Shown: piece by piece, positions 1-7,918 of the stretch
Numbering within the stretch: the first letter of the stretch is position 1
Layout: each line of letters starts with the position of its first letter
Source: Parabacteroides sp900760525
Lineage (GTDB): Bacteria > Bacteroidota > Bacteroidia > Bacteroidales > Tannerellaceae
Assembly: GCF_049860805.1 (NCBI RefSeq)
Contig: NZ_CP187555.1
Coordinates: forward strand, 5,022,001 to 5,086,000
Direction: 5' to 3'
Length of the DNA: 64,000 bases
The notes under the pieces: generated by a model
What the model saw: only the letters and a program-made list of their open reading frames with translations
Told to the model about the DNA's origin: nothing
The model's database searches: none
Program-made: the position numbers and the translations under genes

Positions 1-2
1 TT

Positions 3-434
3 AAAAAGGCAGGAGATATTTTTTCTTTTAGAAGATATCTATTTTTATACCCTGATGGTAAACATAGTAATGAAGCTAATAAGATTATAATAGATTTAGA
101 AGTTGATAACATATTTAGTGGAAGTTATGGAGAATTACCAAAGATGAATAGAGAGTTCAACGATCAAGAAAGTTCTCGAACTACTATTACAGCGGAAAAC
201 AGAACATCCTATGTACTAACTCTTTTATATAGTGGACCAGAAAGTAAAAGGCTAACTATAAATCCATTTAGGACACAGTCGATAACATTGGTCAATGGGC
301 ATTATAGAATAGCAGCATCTGTGAATGCCACAAATGTCAGCCCTTTTGCTGGAAGCGAAAATTTATCAGGAGGAAATTACAGCGCCAGCTATTATATTGA
401 GACTTCTTATCGGAACAATAAGACCTATTGGTAA
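3..434 (+). CDS. Hypothetical protein, C-terminal part (5' end outside window)
   Basis: The frame is open from the first bases of the window and stops at 434, so the gene begins upstream; the Met at 144 is internal and should not be taken as the start. The visible 143 residues have no membrane segment. The last 85 or so residues are rich in Ser, Thr, Asn and Tyr with alternating hydrophobics (TSYVLTLLYSG, then GGNYSASYYIET), which suggests a small beta-sandwich domain at the end of a larger, probably exported protein. I do not recognise the family and assign no function. The region is AT-rich, like the next three genes and unlike the core genes from 7.9 kb on, which suggests an accessory island. 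Confidence 0.6.
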   Translation, partial: KKAGDIFSFRRYLFLYPDGKHSNEANKIIIDLEVDNIFSGSYGELPKMNREFNDQESSRTTITAENRTSYVLTLLYSGPESKRLTINPFRTQSITLVNGHYRIAASVNATNVSPFAGSENLSGGNYSASYYIETSYRNNKTYW

Positions 435-511
435 AGAGCATAAGAAGAATAAAAATGAAGTAGGTTTAAGGTTATATTAGAAGATATACAAGCTCTTAAT
501 TACAAGTTAGC

Positions 512-1378
512 ATGGGATTGATAAAATTTTATTATCAACACAAGAAAACAACAGCCTATATATTGGGTCTGTTACTATTAGCCAGTTTTTACCATTTAAC
601 AAAAGGCTATAGTGGAAACAAGGAAGACGTTTCAAACGAGTCATCATTTTCAGGGAAGAAGGATACAGCAACCATTCTCACTTTTATTGAAGAAGGTAAA
701 AAGGGAAATTTGCCGGTTATCGCCAATCTATTTGAATATCCGATTGAACGTCCATACCCTCTACCACCCATCAAAGACTCGGCTGAATTTGTCCGATATG
801 GAAAAATCATATTCGATGATTCTATCCGCAAAGTATTATCTGAAACAACCATTGAAGATTGGGACGAGCGGGGTTGGAGAGGTTTTTTTTTGCATAATTA
901 CTTTGTTGAAAGCAGTTTTGATGATGGCAAAATGATTTATATTATGTATAAATCCGAAGAAGAAAAAAAACTAAGAGAACAATATATCAAAGAAGAGATA
1001 AAAAGCCTGCACCCTTCGTTACAGGAAGATATCGATATCCCGATAGGAACTTATCTATCGGCTGATTCGCAATGGATCGGACGACTTGATTTATTAAAAT
1101 CAGGCATCCATCGTTTTTCGATGTATAAGCAAGGGAGTGATTTATCCGCCTTACCCTATTTTACAGAGACAGAAAGTATCTATCAAATTGAAGGTTCGCA
1201 AGCAAACAAGTATTTTGAATTTGAGAATGACTCGCTAAGAGTAGTACTTTTACTCACTTCTTACGATTCTTCTTTTTGGGAATTTTGGGAAATCAGGAAA
1301 GAGAGTGACATATGTCCAGCCACTTGGAGAAGTCTTATAAAAGACAGTATTCCAAAGGATCAACAATTGTCGGAGTGA
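512..1378 (+). CDS. Hypothetical single-pass membrane protein
   Basis: 288 residues. A short basic N-terminus (IKFYYQHKKT) is followed by one hydrophobic segment at about residues 15-30, so the protein is probably anchored in the inner membrane with a soluble domain of about 255 residues outside. The soluble part holds a proline-rich stretch (YPIERPYPLPPI, about residue 75) and a Trp-rich stretch (WDERGWRGFF). I do not recognise the family. The N-terminal motif FYY-x-HK-x-T recurs at the start of the gene at 1643, so the two proteins share an anchor module. The stop codon overlaps the next start in a TGATG arrangement, suggesting translational coupling. Confidence 0.7.
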   Translation: MGLIKFYYQHKKTTAYILGLLLLASFYHLTKGYSGNKEDVSNESSFSGKKDTATILTFIEEGKKGNLPVIANLFEYPIERPYPLPPIKDSAEFVRYGKIIFDDSIRKVLSETTIEDWDERGWRGFFLHNYFVESSFDDGKMIYIMYKSEEEKKLREQYIKEEIKSLHPSLQEDIDIPIGTYLSADSQWIGRLDLLKSGIHRFSMYKQGSDLSALPYFTETESIYQIEGSQANKYFEFENDSLRVVLLLTSYDSSFWEFWEIRKESDICPATWRSLIKDSIPKDQQLSE

Positions 1379-1527
1379 TGAGAACTAAGTTCAATTTATT
1401 TAGAGATAGAAGCATACGGAGAATAAAGATAACCTGTTGGCTGATATGTATATTTTGCTTGGTTGTGATTATAGCAGCAATAATAGAGGAGCCTTGTCCC
1501 TATTTGCACTACTTCTATGCCTCTTAA
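1378..1527 (+). CDS. Small membrane protein, translationally coupled
   Basis: 49 residues. The ATG at 1378-1380 overlaps the stop of the preceding gene (TGATG), which favours this start over the in-frame ATG at 1312 that would lie inside the previous gene. A basic head (MRTKFNLFRDRSIRRIK) precedes one strong membrane helix (about residues 18-38). Function unknown. Another small ORF in this island, at 2899, also begins MRT and is basic and hydrophobic. It could be a fragment of a longer protein, since the sequence to 1642 has no open continuation. Confidence 0.45.
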   Translation: MRTKFNLFRDRSIRRIKITCWLICIFCLVVIIAAIIEEPCPYLHYFYAS

Positions 1528-1642
1528 TAGTGAAACTATACGGTCTCATATCGCCACAAAACAAGGATTTGGAAAGAGAAATCAGGTTTTGAGTATTAAT
1601 AAATAGACGAGGCTAACTGTTTATAAATTATAAATTCATAAT

Positions 1643-2866
1643 ATGCGGGTGAAAAATTTTTATTACAGACATAAAAATACAATAGGATATGTGTTAGACC
1701 TATTACAAGACAATATCGATTTGGTATACAAATCAATTAAAATTATTGCGATAATAGCTGTATTTATATTAGTCAAAATAATATGGGTGCATTGGTCGTG
1801 TACGGATCATGGTACTTGGAAAGAAGAAAAAACGGAACTCATTCGACGTCGGAATTTTCTGGTCGGTCGTGTCGTGACCTCACCCCATGCACTATTGAAT
1901 GAAATGCCAGAAGCTATCGGGACACAATTTCAAGGCGAGTGGGCATTATATTCCTGTTCGATGCTAACGGCAGCATTATCCAATTTGGCAAGGCTTTATC
2001 CCGAAACAAAAATGGAGAATATAGCAAACATGGACAGCCTTATCAACATAGTGCTTTCCCCTGAATTGAGAAAATACGATACTGAACGTTGGGGAGAAGA
2101 TCCTTTGGAAACATTGGATGGCAATAGAAGTCATATTTCATACATCAGTCATCTTGCATGGATGATAAGCGAGTATAAGATGACCGGAGGAAATAATAAA
2201 TACGATCACTTACTTAACGATCTTTGCAAAACTATGAATCGTCGGCTTCTTCGAAGCAAAAGCCTAAATTTACCAACCTATCCAAGCGAATGTATATATG
2301 TGCCTGATATGCTTGTCGCAATTGTGGCACTGAATAACTACTCGGCATTAAACAAGGGCAAGTATGCTTCAACTGTACAGCGATGGATAAAAAAAGCCAA
2401 ATCAAAATGGCTCGACAAAGAAACAGGCTTGCTTGTCTCATTCTTGAAAGAGGATGGTACACAATTTAAGGCGGCACCCGTGAAAGGGTCATATTCTGCA
2501 CTGAACTGTCACTATCTCACACAGATAGATTCAGTATTCGCAAGAGAACAGTATGATAAGTTTAAATCTCATTTCTTGCAATCCGGTTTGTTTTCCGGTA
2601 TACAAGAATACCACGATCATTCATGCTGGTGGGGCTTTGATATTGATGCCGGTCCTATATTATTCAACCTCAGCCCATCCGGAACAGCATTCGCTGTAGG
2701 TCCTGCAACATACTTTAACGACACACATGTTCGCAGTAATTTTTTACGCACTGCAGAGATTGCAGGGCACAGTATAAGATGGAACAATACTCAACATTAT
2801 TTGTTAGCAGAAATAGCCCTTGTTGGAGAATGTATCATGTTGGCAATGCGAACAACAACACCATAG
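1643..2866 (+). CDS. Hypothetical membrane-anchored protein, 407 aa
   Basis: The N-terminus (MRVKNFYYRHKNT) resembles that of the gene at 512, followed by a hydrophobic helix at about residues 33-50. The remainder (about 350 residues) is mostly helical by composition with regularly spaced Trp, Tyr and Gly motifs, for example GEWALYSCSML, WGEDPLETLDG and DHSCWWGFDIDAGP. Such spacing is typical of (alpha/alpha)6-barrel enzymes acting on sugars or terpenes, but this is only a fold-level impression and no catalytic residue can be named. The gene follows 1527 after about 115 bp with no clear terminator, so it may be part of the same transcription unit as the two genes upstream. Confidence 0.7.
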   Translation: MRVKNFYYRHKNTIGYVLDLLQDNIDLVYKSIKIIAIIAVFILVKIIWVHWSCTDHGTWKEEKTELIRRRNFLVGRVVTSPHALLNEMPEAIGTQFQGEWALYSCSMLTAALSNLARLYPETKMENIANMDSLINIVLSPELRKYDTERWGEDPLETLDGNRSHISYISHLAWMISEYKMTGGNNKYDHLLNDLCKTMNRRLLRSKSLNLPTYPSECIYVPDMLVAIVALNNYSALNKGKYASTVQRWIKKAKSKWLDKETGLLVSFLKEDGTQFKAAPVKGSYSALNCHYLTQIDSVFAREQYDKFKSHFLQSGLFSGIQEYHDHSCWWGFDIDAGPILFNLSPSGTAFAVGPATYFNDTHVRSNFLRTAEIAGHSIRWNNTQHYLLAEIALVGECIMLAMRTTTP

Positions 2867-2880
2867 AAGATAAAAAAGTT

Positions 2881-2941
2881 ATAACGAGCGAGGACTTTAT
2901 GAGAACTTTAATCATAAGAATAGCTATTGTTCTGTTAGAAT
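2881..2941 (+). repeat. Imperfect direct repeat, copy 1
   Basis: Shares GAGGACTTTAT, AGAACTTTA, TCATAA, ATAGCT and TTGTTAGA-like blocks in the same order as 3695-3755. Here the repeat reads as the start of a small ORF (ATG at 2899, MRTLIIRIAIVLLEF, stop at 2947). The two copies flank the minus-strand genes at 2924-3606. Confidence 0.55.
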
Positions 2942-3376
2942 TTCAATAAACTCTTTTGGCAAACTCACGTTAGCCAAACCAATAGCTTCCTGAAACAGAG
3001 GTGCAACCTCTTCATCACAAAAACCTGCAATGCCGCAACCTATTCTTGTAACCAAGAAATGTAGGTCGGTGTGAGCCTTAGTAAATTCTATAAATTCATC
3101 TGTATATGGCATTATCGTTTTCACTCCACCTTGCATGGTCGGTATAGCATAAGATTGTCCTTGCAACCCTACTCCTTGCCCCACGATTGCACCAAAACAT
3201 TCTCTTGCTATTCGTGCAGCACCGCCACCGTGTATACCTTGTAAGTTACTGCCAAACACAAAGACTTCGTTTGCGTTCAGTTTTTCTATATATGTTGGAG
3301 TTATGCCACATCTAACAATAATACGCTGCTTTTCTCTTTTAAACTCTGTTTCTTTCTTCTTAAACCATTTGAACAT
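2924..3376 (-). CDS. Macro-domain-like protein (A1S_2505-type)
   Basis: 150 residues. After a basic, Lys-rich N-terminus (about 1-20) comes a compact domain with FVFGSNLQGIHGGGAAR (about 42-58), FGAIVGQGVG and SYAIPT. These Gly-rich loops match the small macro-like family annotated in NCBI as A1S_2505 family phage non-structural protein; members are related to ADP-ribose-binding macro domains. The ending LVTRIGCGIAGF followed by acidic helices is also typical. A role in binding or removing ADP-ribose is inference from the fold. The gene opposes its neighbours and lies between two imperfect direct repeats, so it may have arrived as a cassette. Length is normal for the family and no lesion is visible. 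Confidence 0.65.
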   Translation of the reverse strand: MFKWFKKKETEFKREKQRIIVRCGITPTYIEKLNANEVFVFGSNLQGIHGGGAARIARECFGAIVGQGVGLQGQSYAIPTMQGGVKTIMPYTDEFIEFTKAHTDLHFLVTRIGCGIAGFCDEEVAPLFQEAIGLANVSLPKEFIEILTEQ

Positions 3377-3399
3377 AATCTAAAAATGTTAATTGGCAC

Positions 3400-3606
3400 C
3401 TATAAAGATAGATAATTTTTTTGTTTTCCCATATCGCTATAGTGATTTAATATCGTTTCTACTTGATATTTTTTAAGAATTTCTATTTCAGCAATTTTGC
3501 TTTCATTTTCTAACTCATTGTATAATAATACTAAAAGTTCTTCTAGCACCTCTTTATATAAAGAATATAGCCCTTCCCTATTTGCATATACGGCTTCTAT
3601 TTGCAC
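3400..3606 (-). CDS. Small hypothetical protein, possibly 5'-truncated
   Basis: 68 residues from a GTG codon at 3606 (no ATG is available). The frame stays open upstream to a stop near 3714, and the upstream codons still read like protein (NKEWSAKVIEL), so the true 5' end may have been lost at the repeat boundary near 3700-3755. The visible part is helical, with Leu-rich stretches (EEVLEELLVLLYNELE-like) and a basic tail. No family recognised. It lies 23 bp upstream of the macro-like gene on the same strand and may be co-transcribed with it. Confidence 0.35.
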   Translation of the reverse strand: MQIEAVYANREGLYSLYKEVLEELLVLLYNELENESKIAEIEILKKYQVETILNHYSDMGKQKNYLSL

Positions 3607-3694
3607 ACGTGAAAATACTACTAATTCTATAACCTTAGCACTCCATTCCTTGTTTATTTTCGATGTACTTACCTCTACTAAGTTTTGAGATAAT

Positions 3695-3755
3695 AGTAAC
3701 GAATGAGGACTTTATAAGAACTTTAGTCATAAAACTAATAGCTTGGGGATGGACA
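3695..3755 (+). repeat. Imperfect direct repeat, copy 2
   Basis: Second copy of the 2881-2941 repeat. The reading frame that begins MRT in copy 1 begins here with ATA (IRTLVIKLIAWGW) and runs on as a hydrophobic Trp-rich peptide to a stop at 3819, so this copy looks like a decayed small membrane-protein gene. Confidence 0.5.
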
Positions 3756-4034
3756 TTGTTAGATTGGCTTTGGATTTTATTAAAAGCGATTATGGTTCCA
3801 GGGTATTGTTGGCTATAACGTTCTTATGCCATGTGCATATATCATTGTTTATGGTTAGAATTTGGCTGGTATAAACTATTTGCTTTATAACGGAAAAATA
3901 CCTATATTTGTATATCCACATTGCTTGTGGGGTTTATCAATTACAAGTAAAGCCTTATTCCTGGAATCGGGTAATAAGACTTTTATTTTGTGTAGTATCA
4001 AAGTAGCATCAATTTTCGAGAATCGAGATAAAAC
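3756..4034. other. Gene-poor stretch
   Basis: AT-rich. The only plus-strand ORF (3862-4053, 63 codons) lacks recognisable features and its end runs into the terminator hairpin, so I do not call it. Beyond the decayed peptide frame ending near 3819 I see nothing functional. Confidence 0.5.
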
Positions 4035-4074
4035 AAAAATGCTAATTGCTTAATTATTAGCAATTAGCATTTTT
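4035..4074 (-). terminator. Rho-independent terminator of tRNA-Phe
   Basis: Perfect 16-bp stem (4035-4050 with 4059-4074), 8-nt loop, and A/T tracts on both sides, so it can work in both directions. It lies 6 bp past the 3' end of the minus-strand tRNA. Confidence 0.85.
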
Positions 4075-4080
4075 TAAAAG

Positions 4081-4153
4081 TGGTGCCACCAGGAATCGAA
4101 CCGGGGACACAAGGATTTTCAGTCCTTTGCTCTACCAACTGAGCTATGGCACC
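4081..4153 (-). tRNA. tRNA-Phe (GAA)
   Basis: 73-nt cloverleaf on the minus strand: acceptor GGTGCCA pairs with TGGCACC, D-arm TAGCTCAGTTGGTAGAGCA, anticodon loop CTGAAAA with anticodon GAA, T-loop GGTTCGATTC. The CCA end is not encoded. Confidence 0.97.
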
Positions 4154-4229
4154 GTTGTTTTGTTTAACGGGTGCAAAGATACGGACTTTTTTGAATCTTG
4201 CAATAGGTAGAGTGATTTTTATTGAAATT

Positions 4230-5261
4230 TTATTCGTCCAGAGAATTCCAACCCTGTGCTTTTAGTTCGACTTCGCCGCCATCGCGACCTACCAGATAGT
4301 TACCGAGATCGGGTTTTGTGATATGACCGATTATTTTAATTCCCTTTATTTCAGATACTTTCTCATGATTGGTAAGAGGAACGGTGAAAAGTAATTCATA
4401 ATCTTCACCGCCATTTAAAGCAGCCGTTACCAGGTTCATATTAAATTGCTCAGCCATTGCGGCTGTTTGATAATCAATAGGAATTCGATCTTCATATACG
4501 CGACATCCAACATTACTCTCTTTCGAAATATGTAAAAGTTCGGAAGAAAGGCCGTCTGATATGTCCATCATAGCCGTAGGGACAACTTCTGCATTGCGAA
4601 GCATTTCGACAATATCTTTACGAGCTTCCGGCTTCAACTGGCGTTCCAACAGATATTCTTTACCTGTAAAATCCGGGGTGAAATCTTTTTCACCTTTAAA
4701 TATCCGCTTTTCGCGTTCTAATAATTGTAGCCCCATATAAGCGGCCCCTAAATCGCCGGAAACACATATCAAATCCGTTTCTTTGGCTCCGCTACGGAGA
4801 ACGACCTTATCTTTTTCTCCTTCTCCAATACAAGTGATGCTGATACAAAGCCCTGTGAGCGAGGCTGAAGTATCTCCTCCGACAATGTCGACTCCATACA
4901 CATCACATGCCAGCTTTAACCCGGCATAGAAATCTTCTACATCTTCAACAGAAAAACGTTTCGAGATGCCGAGCGATACGGTGATCTGCTTAGGCTGACC
5001 GTTCATTGCGTAAATATCGGAGAAATTTACAACAGCCGATTTATATCCGAGATGTTTCAGCGGTACATAAGTCAGATCGAAATGAATGCCTTCCAATAAT
5101 AGGTCGGTAGTGACAAGCACTTGCTTGTCACCATAAGAGAGAATGGCTGCATCGTCGCCTACACCCTTTATTGTACTATTGTTCTTTATTTCGATTCTGT
5201 CTGTTAGGTGGCGGATCAGACCGAATTCGCCTAATGTTGATATTTCTGTTCTGTTACTCAT
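4230..5261 (-). CDS. thiL: Thiamine-monophosphate kinase ThiL
   Basis: 343 residues. ThiL phosphorylates thiamine monophosphate with ATP to the cofactor thiamine diphosphate, in the cytoplasm. Family marks: GVGDDAAIL (33-41, Mg/ATP aspartates), TTDLLLEGIHF (51-61), GGDTSAS (128-134) and MDISDGLSSEL (232-242), in the normal order for the AIRS/PurM-like kinases. Length is typical. The start codon lies inside the end of lpxK (8-bp overlap), so the two are co-transcribed from upstream of lpxK although their pathways are unrelated. Thiamine diphosphate is the cofactor of Dxs, encoded 2.6 kb away. Confidence 0.95.
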   Translation of the reverse strand: MSNRTEISTLGEFGLIRHLTDRIEIKNNSTIKGVGDDAAILSYGDKQVLVTTDLLLEGIHFDLTYVPLKHLGYKSAVVNFSDIYAMNGQPKQITVSLGISKRFSVEDVEDFYAGLKLACDVYGVDIVGGDTSASLTGLCISITCIGEGEKDKVVLRSGAKETDLICVSGDLGAAYMGLQLLEREKRIFKGEKDFTPDFTGKEYLLERQLKPEARKDIVEMLRNAEVVPTAMMDISDGLSSELLHISKESNVGCRVYEDRIPIDYQTAAMAEQFNMNLVTAALNGGEDYELLFTVPLTNHEKVSEIKGIKIIGHITKPDLGNYLVGRDGGEVELKAQGWNSLDE

Positions 5262-6366
5262 ATTTGTTTCGTAAAATACTATTCTTTTGGAATGTGATAA
5301 TATGTTTTTTTATTGTTTCATCAAAACTTTGATCATTGCAAAATTGAATTACAATTGGCAGATAATATAAAGATATCTTCCAGCTTTCCGGAACAAGCGG
5401 ATTGTTTTTCAGACGTGCTGCATCTTTTTCCGTTACCAAAATCAGTTTTCCCGGTGAACGCATCTTTTCGAATGTTGTATCTAATTTCTTGAAATCCGAT
5501 TTACTAAACGTATGATGATCGGGAAAAATTGCCGGCAACACTTTGTTTGAATATTTTTCAGCCTCACGAATGAATGGATCGGGAACCGCAATTCCCGATA
5601 TCAATAATATATCATCTTCTTTTCCAATGTCTTTATGGTTTAAGGAACGGGCTTCCGATGGAAATACGGGTTCGACTTCTCCATAAGCGATGCTGGTAAA
5701 AAAAAGTAGCTGATGAGCCCGCAACTTCATGTTTTCTTCAATAATACGAAAGTCGATCGGCTTCATGTCTTCGTCACATTTAGTAACAACCACGATATCC
5801 GTTCGGTTTACATTGTTTATCGGTTCTCGCAAGCGTCCCGTAGGTATTAGTTTGTCATAATAAAACAAACGATGGTAGTCACTCAAAACGATCGAAAGTG
5901 AAGGGCGCACATATCGATGTTGATATGCATCATCTAACAATATTATTTCAGGTTTATCTTTTTCTGGTAAGGACAAGAGATTTTGAATCCCCCTGCGGCG
6001 ATTAACATCGACAGCTACAAGTATATCCGGGAATTTGTTTTTCATTTGAAAAGGTTCATCCCCGATCTCCAAACTGGAACTTTCCGAGCCGGCAAGAATA
6101 AAACCTGATGTTTTTCTTTTATACCCCCGGCTTAATACAGCAATACGGTATTTATCTTTCAGTAAACGAATGATATATTCTGTATGGGGAGTTTTACCTG
6201 TTCCTCCTACTGATAAGTTGCCAATGCAAATCACAGGAACTGGATATTGTTCGGAATGTAATACACCCCAATCAAAAAGTCGATTTCGTAACCATACCCC
6301 AATTCCATATAAAAAGGAAATGGGAATCAGATAGGAATTGAGTTTTATTTTGTTGTTTTTTTGCAT
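5254..6366 (-). CDS. lpxK: Tetraacyldisaccharide 4'-kinase LpxK
   Basis: 370 residues. LpxK adds the 4'-phosphate to the lipid A disaccharide at the inner face of the inner membrane. An N-terminal hydrophobic segment (about residues 10-28, with WLRNRLFDWG after it) is followed by the P-loop GNLSVGGTGKTP (49-60), VLSRGY, and the DDAYQHR motif that carries catalytic Asp and His residues. The C-terminus has the FPDHHTF and LVTEKDAARL motifs of the family. First gene of the lpxK-thiL unit; a TATATTTG minus-7 box sits about 20 bp upstream. Confidence 0.95.
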   Translation of the reverse strand: MQKNNKIKLNSYLIPISFLYGIGVWLRNRLFDWGVLHSEQYPVPVICIGNLSVGGTGKTPHTEYIIRLLKDKYRIAVLSRGYKRKTSGFILAGSESSSLEIGDEPFQMKNKFPDILVAVDVNRRRGIQNLLSLPEKDKPEIILLDDAYQHRYVRPSLSIVLSDYHRLFYYDKLIPTGRLREPINNVNRTDIVVVTKCDEDMKPIDFRIIEENMKLRAHQLLFFTSIAYGEVEPVFPSEARSLNHKDIGKEDDILLISGIAVPDPFIREAEKYSNKVLPAIFPDHHTFSKSDFKKLDTTFEKMRSPGKLILVTEKDAARLKNNPLVPESWKISLYYLPIVIQFCNDQSFDETIKKHIITFQKNSILRNKYE

Positions 6367-6385
6367 GTGACTTCTTATCTGCTGA

Positions 6386-6393
6386 CAAATATA
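6386..6393 (-). promoter_or_regulatory. Minus-7 promoter box for lpxK-thiL
   Basis: TATATTTG on the minus strand matches the Bacteroidetes TAnnTTTG box. No clear TTTG is seen at the expected minus-33 distance. Confidence 0.4.
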
Positions 6394-6654
6394 GTCAACT
6401 TATCGGTGGCTATCAGCTTTTTATTTGTTTATTTCAAGGAGAGGATGCAATTTGAGTTTCTTTGGAGGAAAAATTAGTATTTATTCTGAAACGTTATCGA
6501 AAGATTAAGTGCATATATATATCCTTATTGTAAATAAAATGTTTTTTGAGGCGGAAAGCTAAATTCAATCAGGGCGACCGTACCAAATTCATTTTTAAGC
6601 AATACGATCTTATGGACTACATAATATAAGGAATAATCTATCCCCGCTACAAGA

Positions 6655-6815
6655 AAACTTATCTACATAGGCATAAAAAAACATCGGAATGCCTATCAAT
6701 TCTATAATCAGTGCCAGTGATTATAAAATCAGTGCCAGCAATTATATAATCACAACCACTGATTATAAAGTCACTGACACCGATTACAGAATTAGCAGGC
6801 ACTTAAGAAAGAATT
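6655..6815 (-). repeat. Structured repeat element, copy 1 (four 21-bp units)
   Basis: Four degenerate 21-bp units, each roughly an inverted repeat (ATCAGTGCCAGTGATTATA), fill about 6702-6786. The flanks are mutually inverted (ATGCCTATCAATTCTATAATC on the left; GATTACAGAATTAGCAGGC on the right). Left of the array is an 8-bp hairpin, ATAGGCAT with ATGCCTAT. The whole segment is homologous, in inverse orientation, to 59624-59747 plus 62376-62412. An ORF through the array (6689-6925) is only the 7-codon echo of the repeat and is not called. Confidence 0.7.
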
Positions 6816-6898
6816 ATTCGGGACAAAAACGGGTTTTTCTCTCCATAGAAATAAAAAATTGTAACTGCTGGATTTATAATCTCGTGAAATTCCGTTCA

Positions 6899-7651
6899 AT
6901 GGGGTTGCTTCGGCGTACCCTCTGAGCCTACCCTCTGCCGCATCGGGCAGAGTATTGACGAAAATGGGCTTATTTCCAGGATGACAGCGTTCTCGGAAGC
7001 CTTTGTCAGGGAATTGCCAAAGAAAAAGGGCGATGCTCCCGACATCATCTGTGTCGACGGGAAAGTTATGAGAGGCACGCTCCAGAGCAACGGCCGCAAT
7101 CCGGACATAGTGTCGGCGTATTCCCCACGGGCTGGAATAACGCTGGCCACAGAGGCCTGTGACGAGAAGAGCAACGAGATTAAGGAAGTCCCACGGCTGA
7201 TAGAACGCCTTGACCTTATTGGCAAAGTGGTGACAGCTGACGCCATGGCGATGCAGAAGGGGATAATCGACGCCATCAGGCGCAGAGGAGGCGACTTCAT
7301 CATTGAACTCAAGGGCAATCAAAGTACTTTGCGATACGGTATCGAGGACAAAATCAAATCAGCATTTCTATCCAGACGTTTACCGTAGGCCCCGTACTCG
7401 AGTACAGCAGAGTCGAGACAATGACGTACCGCATCTATAATGGACTGGAACTCATCGCGGACAAGGAGAAATGGAGAGGAGACCTCACTGTCTTACCATT
7501 TGTTGCAATACAACATCTTTTCCATGAACTGATCATGGCAATGGCTGATTTCTTCGGATTGGCAAATGAGGATATCTATGATGCGATGATTAACAGATCG
7601 GATGAGATGAGCCATATTTGTGATATTTACAAATGGAAACTGGCAAGTTGA
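6899..7651 (+). pseudogene. ISAs1-family transposase relic
   Basis: From about 6899 the translation reads GVPSEPTLCRIGQSIDENG, then after 6981 RELPKKKGDAPDIICVDGKVMRGT, KVVTADAMAMQKGIIDAI and GGDFIIELKGNQ: the catalytic part of an ISAs1 DDE transposase (D of CVDGKVMRG, D of TADAM). The N-terminal third is missing. The frame breaks near 7385-7420 and resumes as TMTYRIYNGLELIADKEKW, then homology ends at about 7491. The last 53 codons (to 7651) do not look like ISAs1 and may come from another gene. No terminal repeats could be found, so the element is dead. Confidence 0.8.
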
Positions 7652-7918
7652 ATTTGCGAAACTTGAATAATGTAATAAGCAAATTTTAAATCGTCATTTT
7701 TCGGTAAAGTTAAATCACCATCTAACAATAGAGACTATCGGTTTATACTATTGATTACATTTTAATGTTGGTCATGAGGGTGTGTCAAAACAGATGCATC
7801 CTCCGGTCCGCTGACCCGGAAGATGCGTTTTAATTGTGTCATAGTGCTAAAGAATGACATACTAAAACTATATTATCTCCCGTTAATTCTTTACATTTGC
7901 CACAAAATTATAGCGGTT
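7652..7918. other. Intergenic: IS end-like motif, hairpin and minus-7 box of dxs
   Basis: GGGTGTGTCAAAA at about 7778-7790 looks like the end of a lost insertion sequence. An imperfect hairpin (7796-7826) follows and may end transcription from upstream. TACATTTG at 7892-7899 is a plausible minus-7 box for dxs, 20 bp before its start codon. Confidence 0.4.

Noticed and set aside
6702..6786. Possible CRISPR array (regular repeats)
   Set aside because: The units are contiguous 21-bp tandem repeats without unique spacers, and no cas gene is present. The arrays at 41762 and 59645 fail for the same reason.
6689..6925. ORF with repeated SASDYKIS-like heptapeptides
   Set aside because: It is the translation of the 21-bp repeats; the same pattern appears at 59504-59779 in inverse orientation, and neither has a start site or family match.
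7823..7918. Upstream start for dxs
   Set aside because: It would add 32 hydrophobic residues absent from the family and run through the likely minus-7 box.
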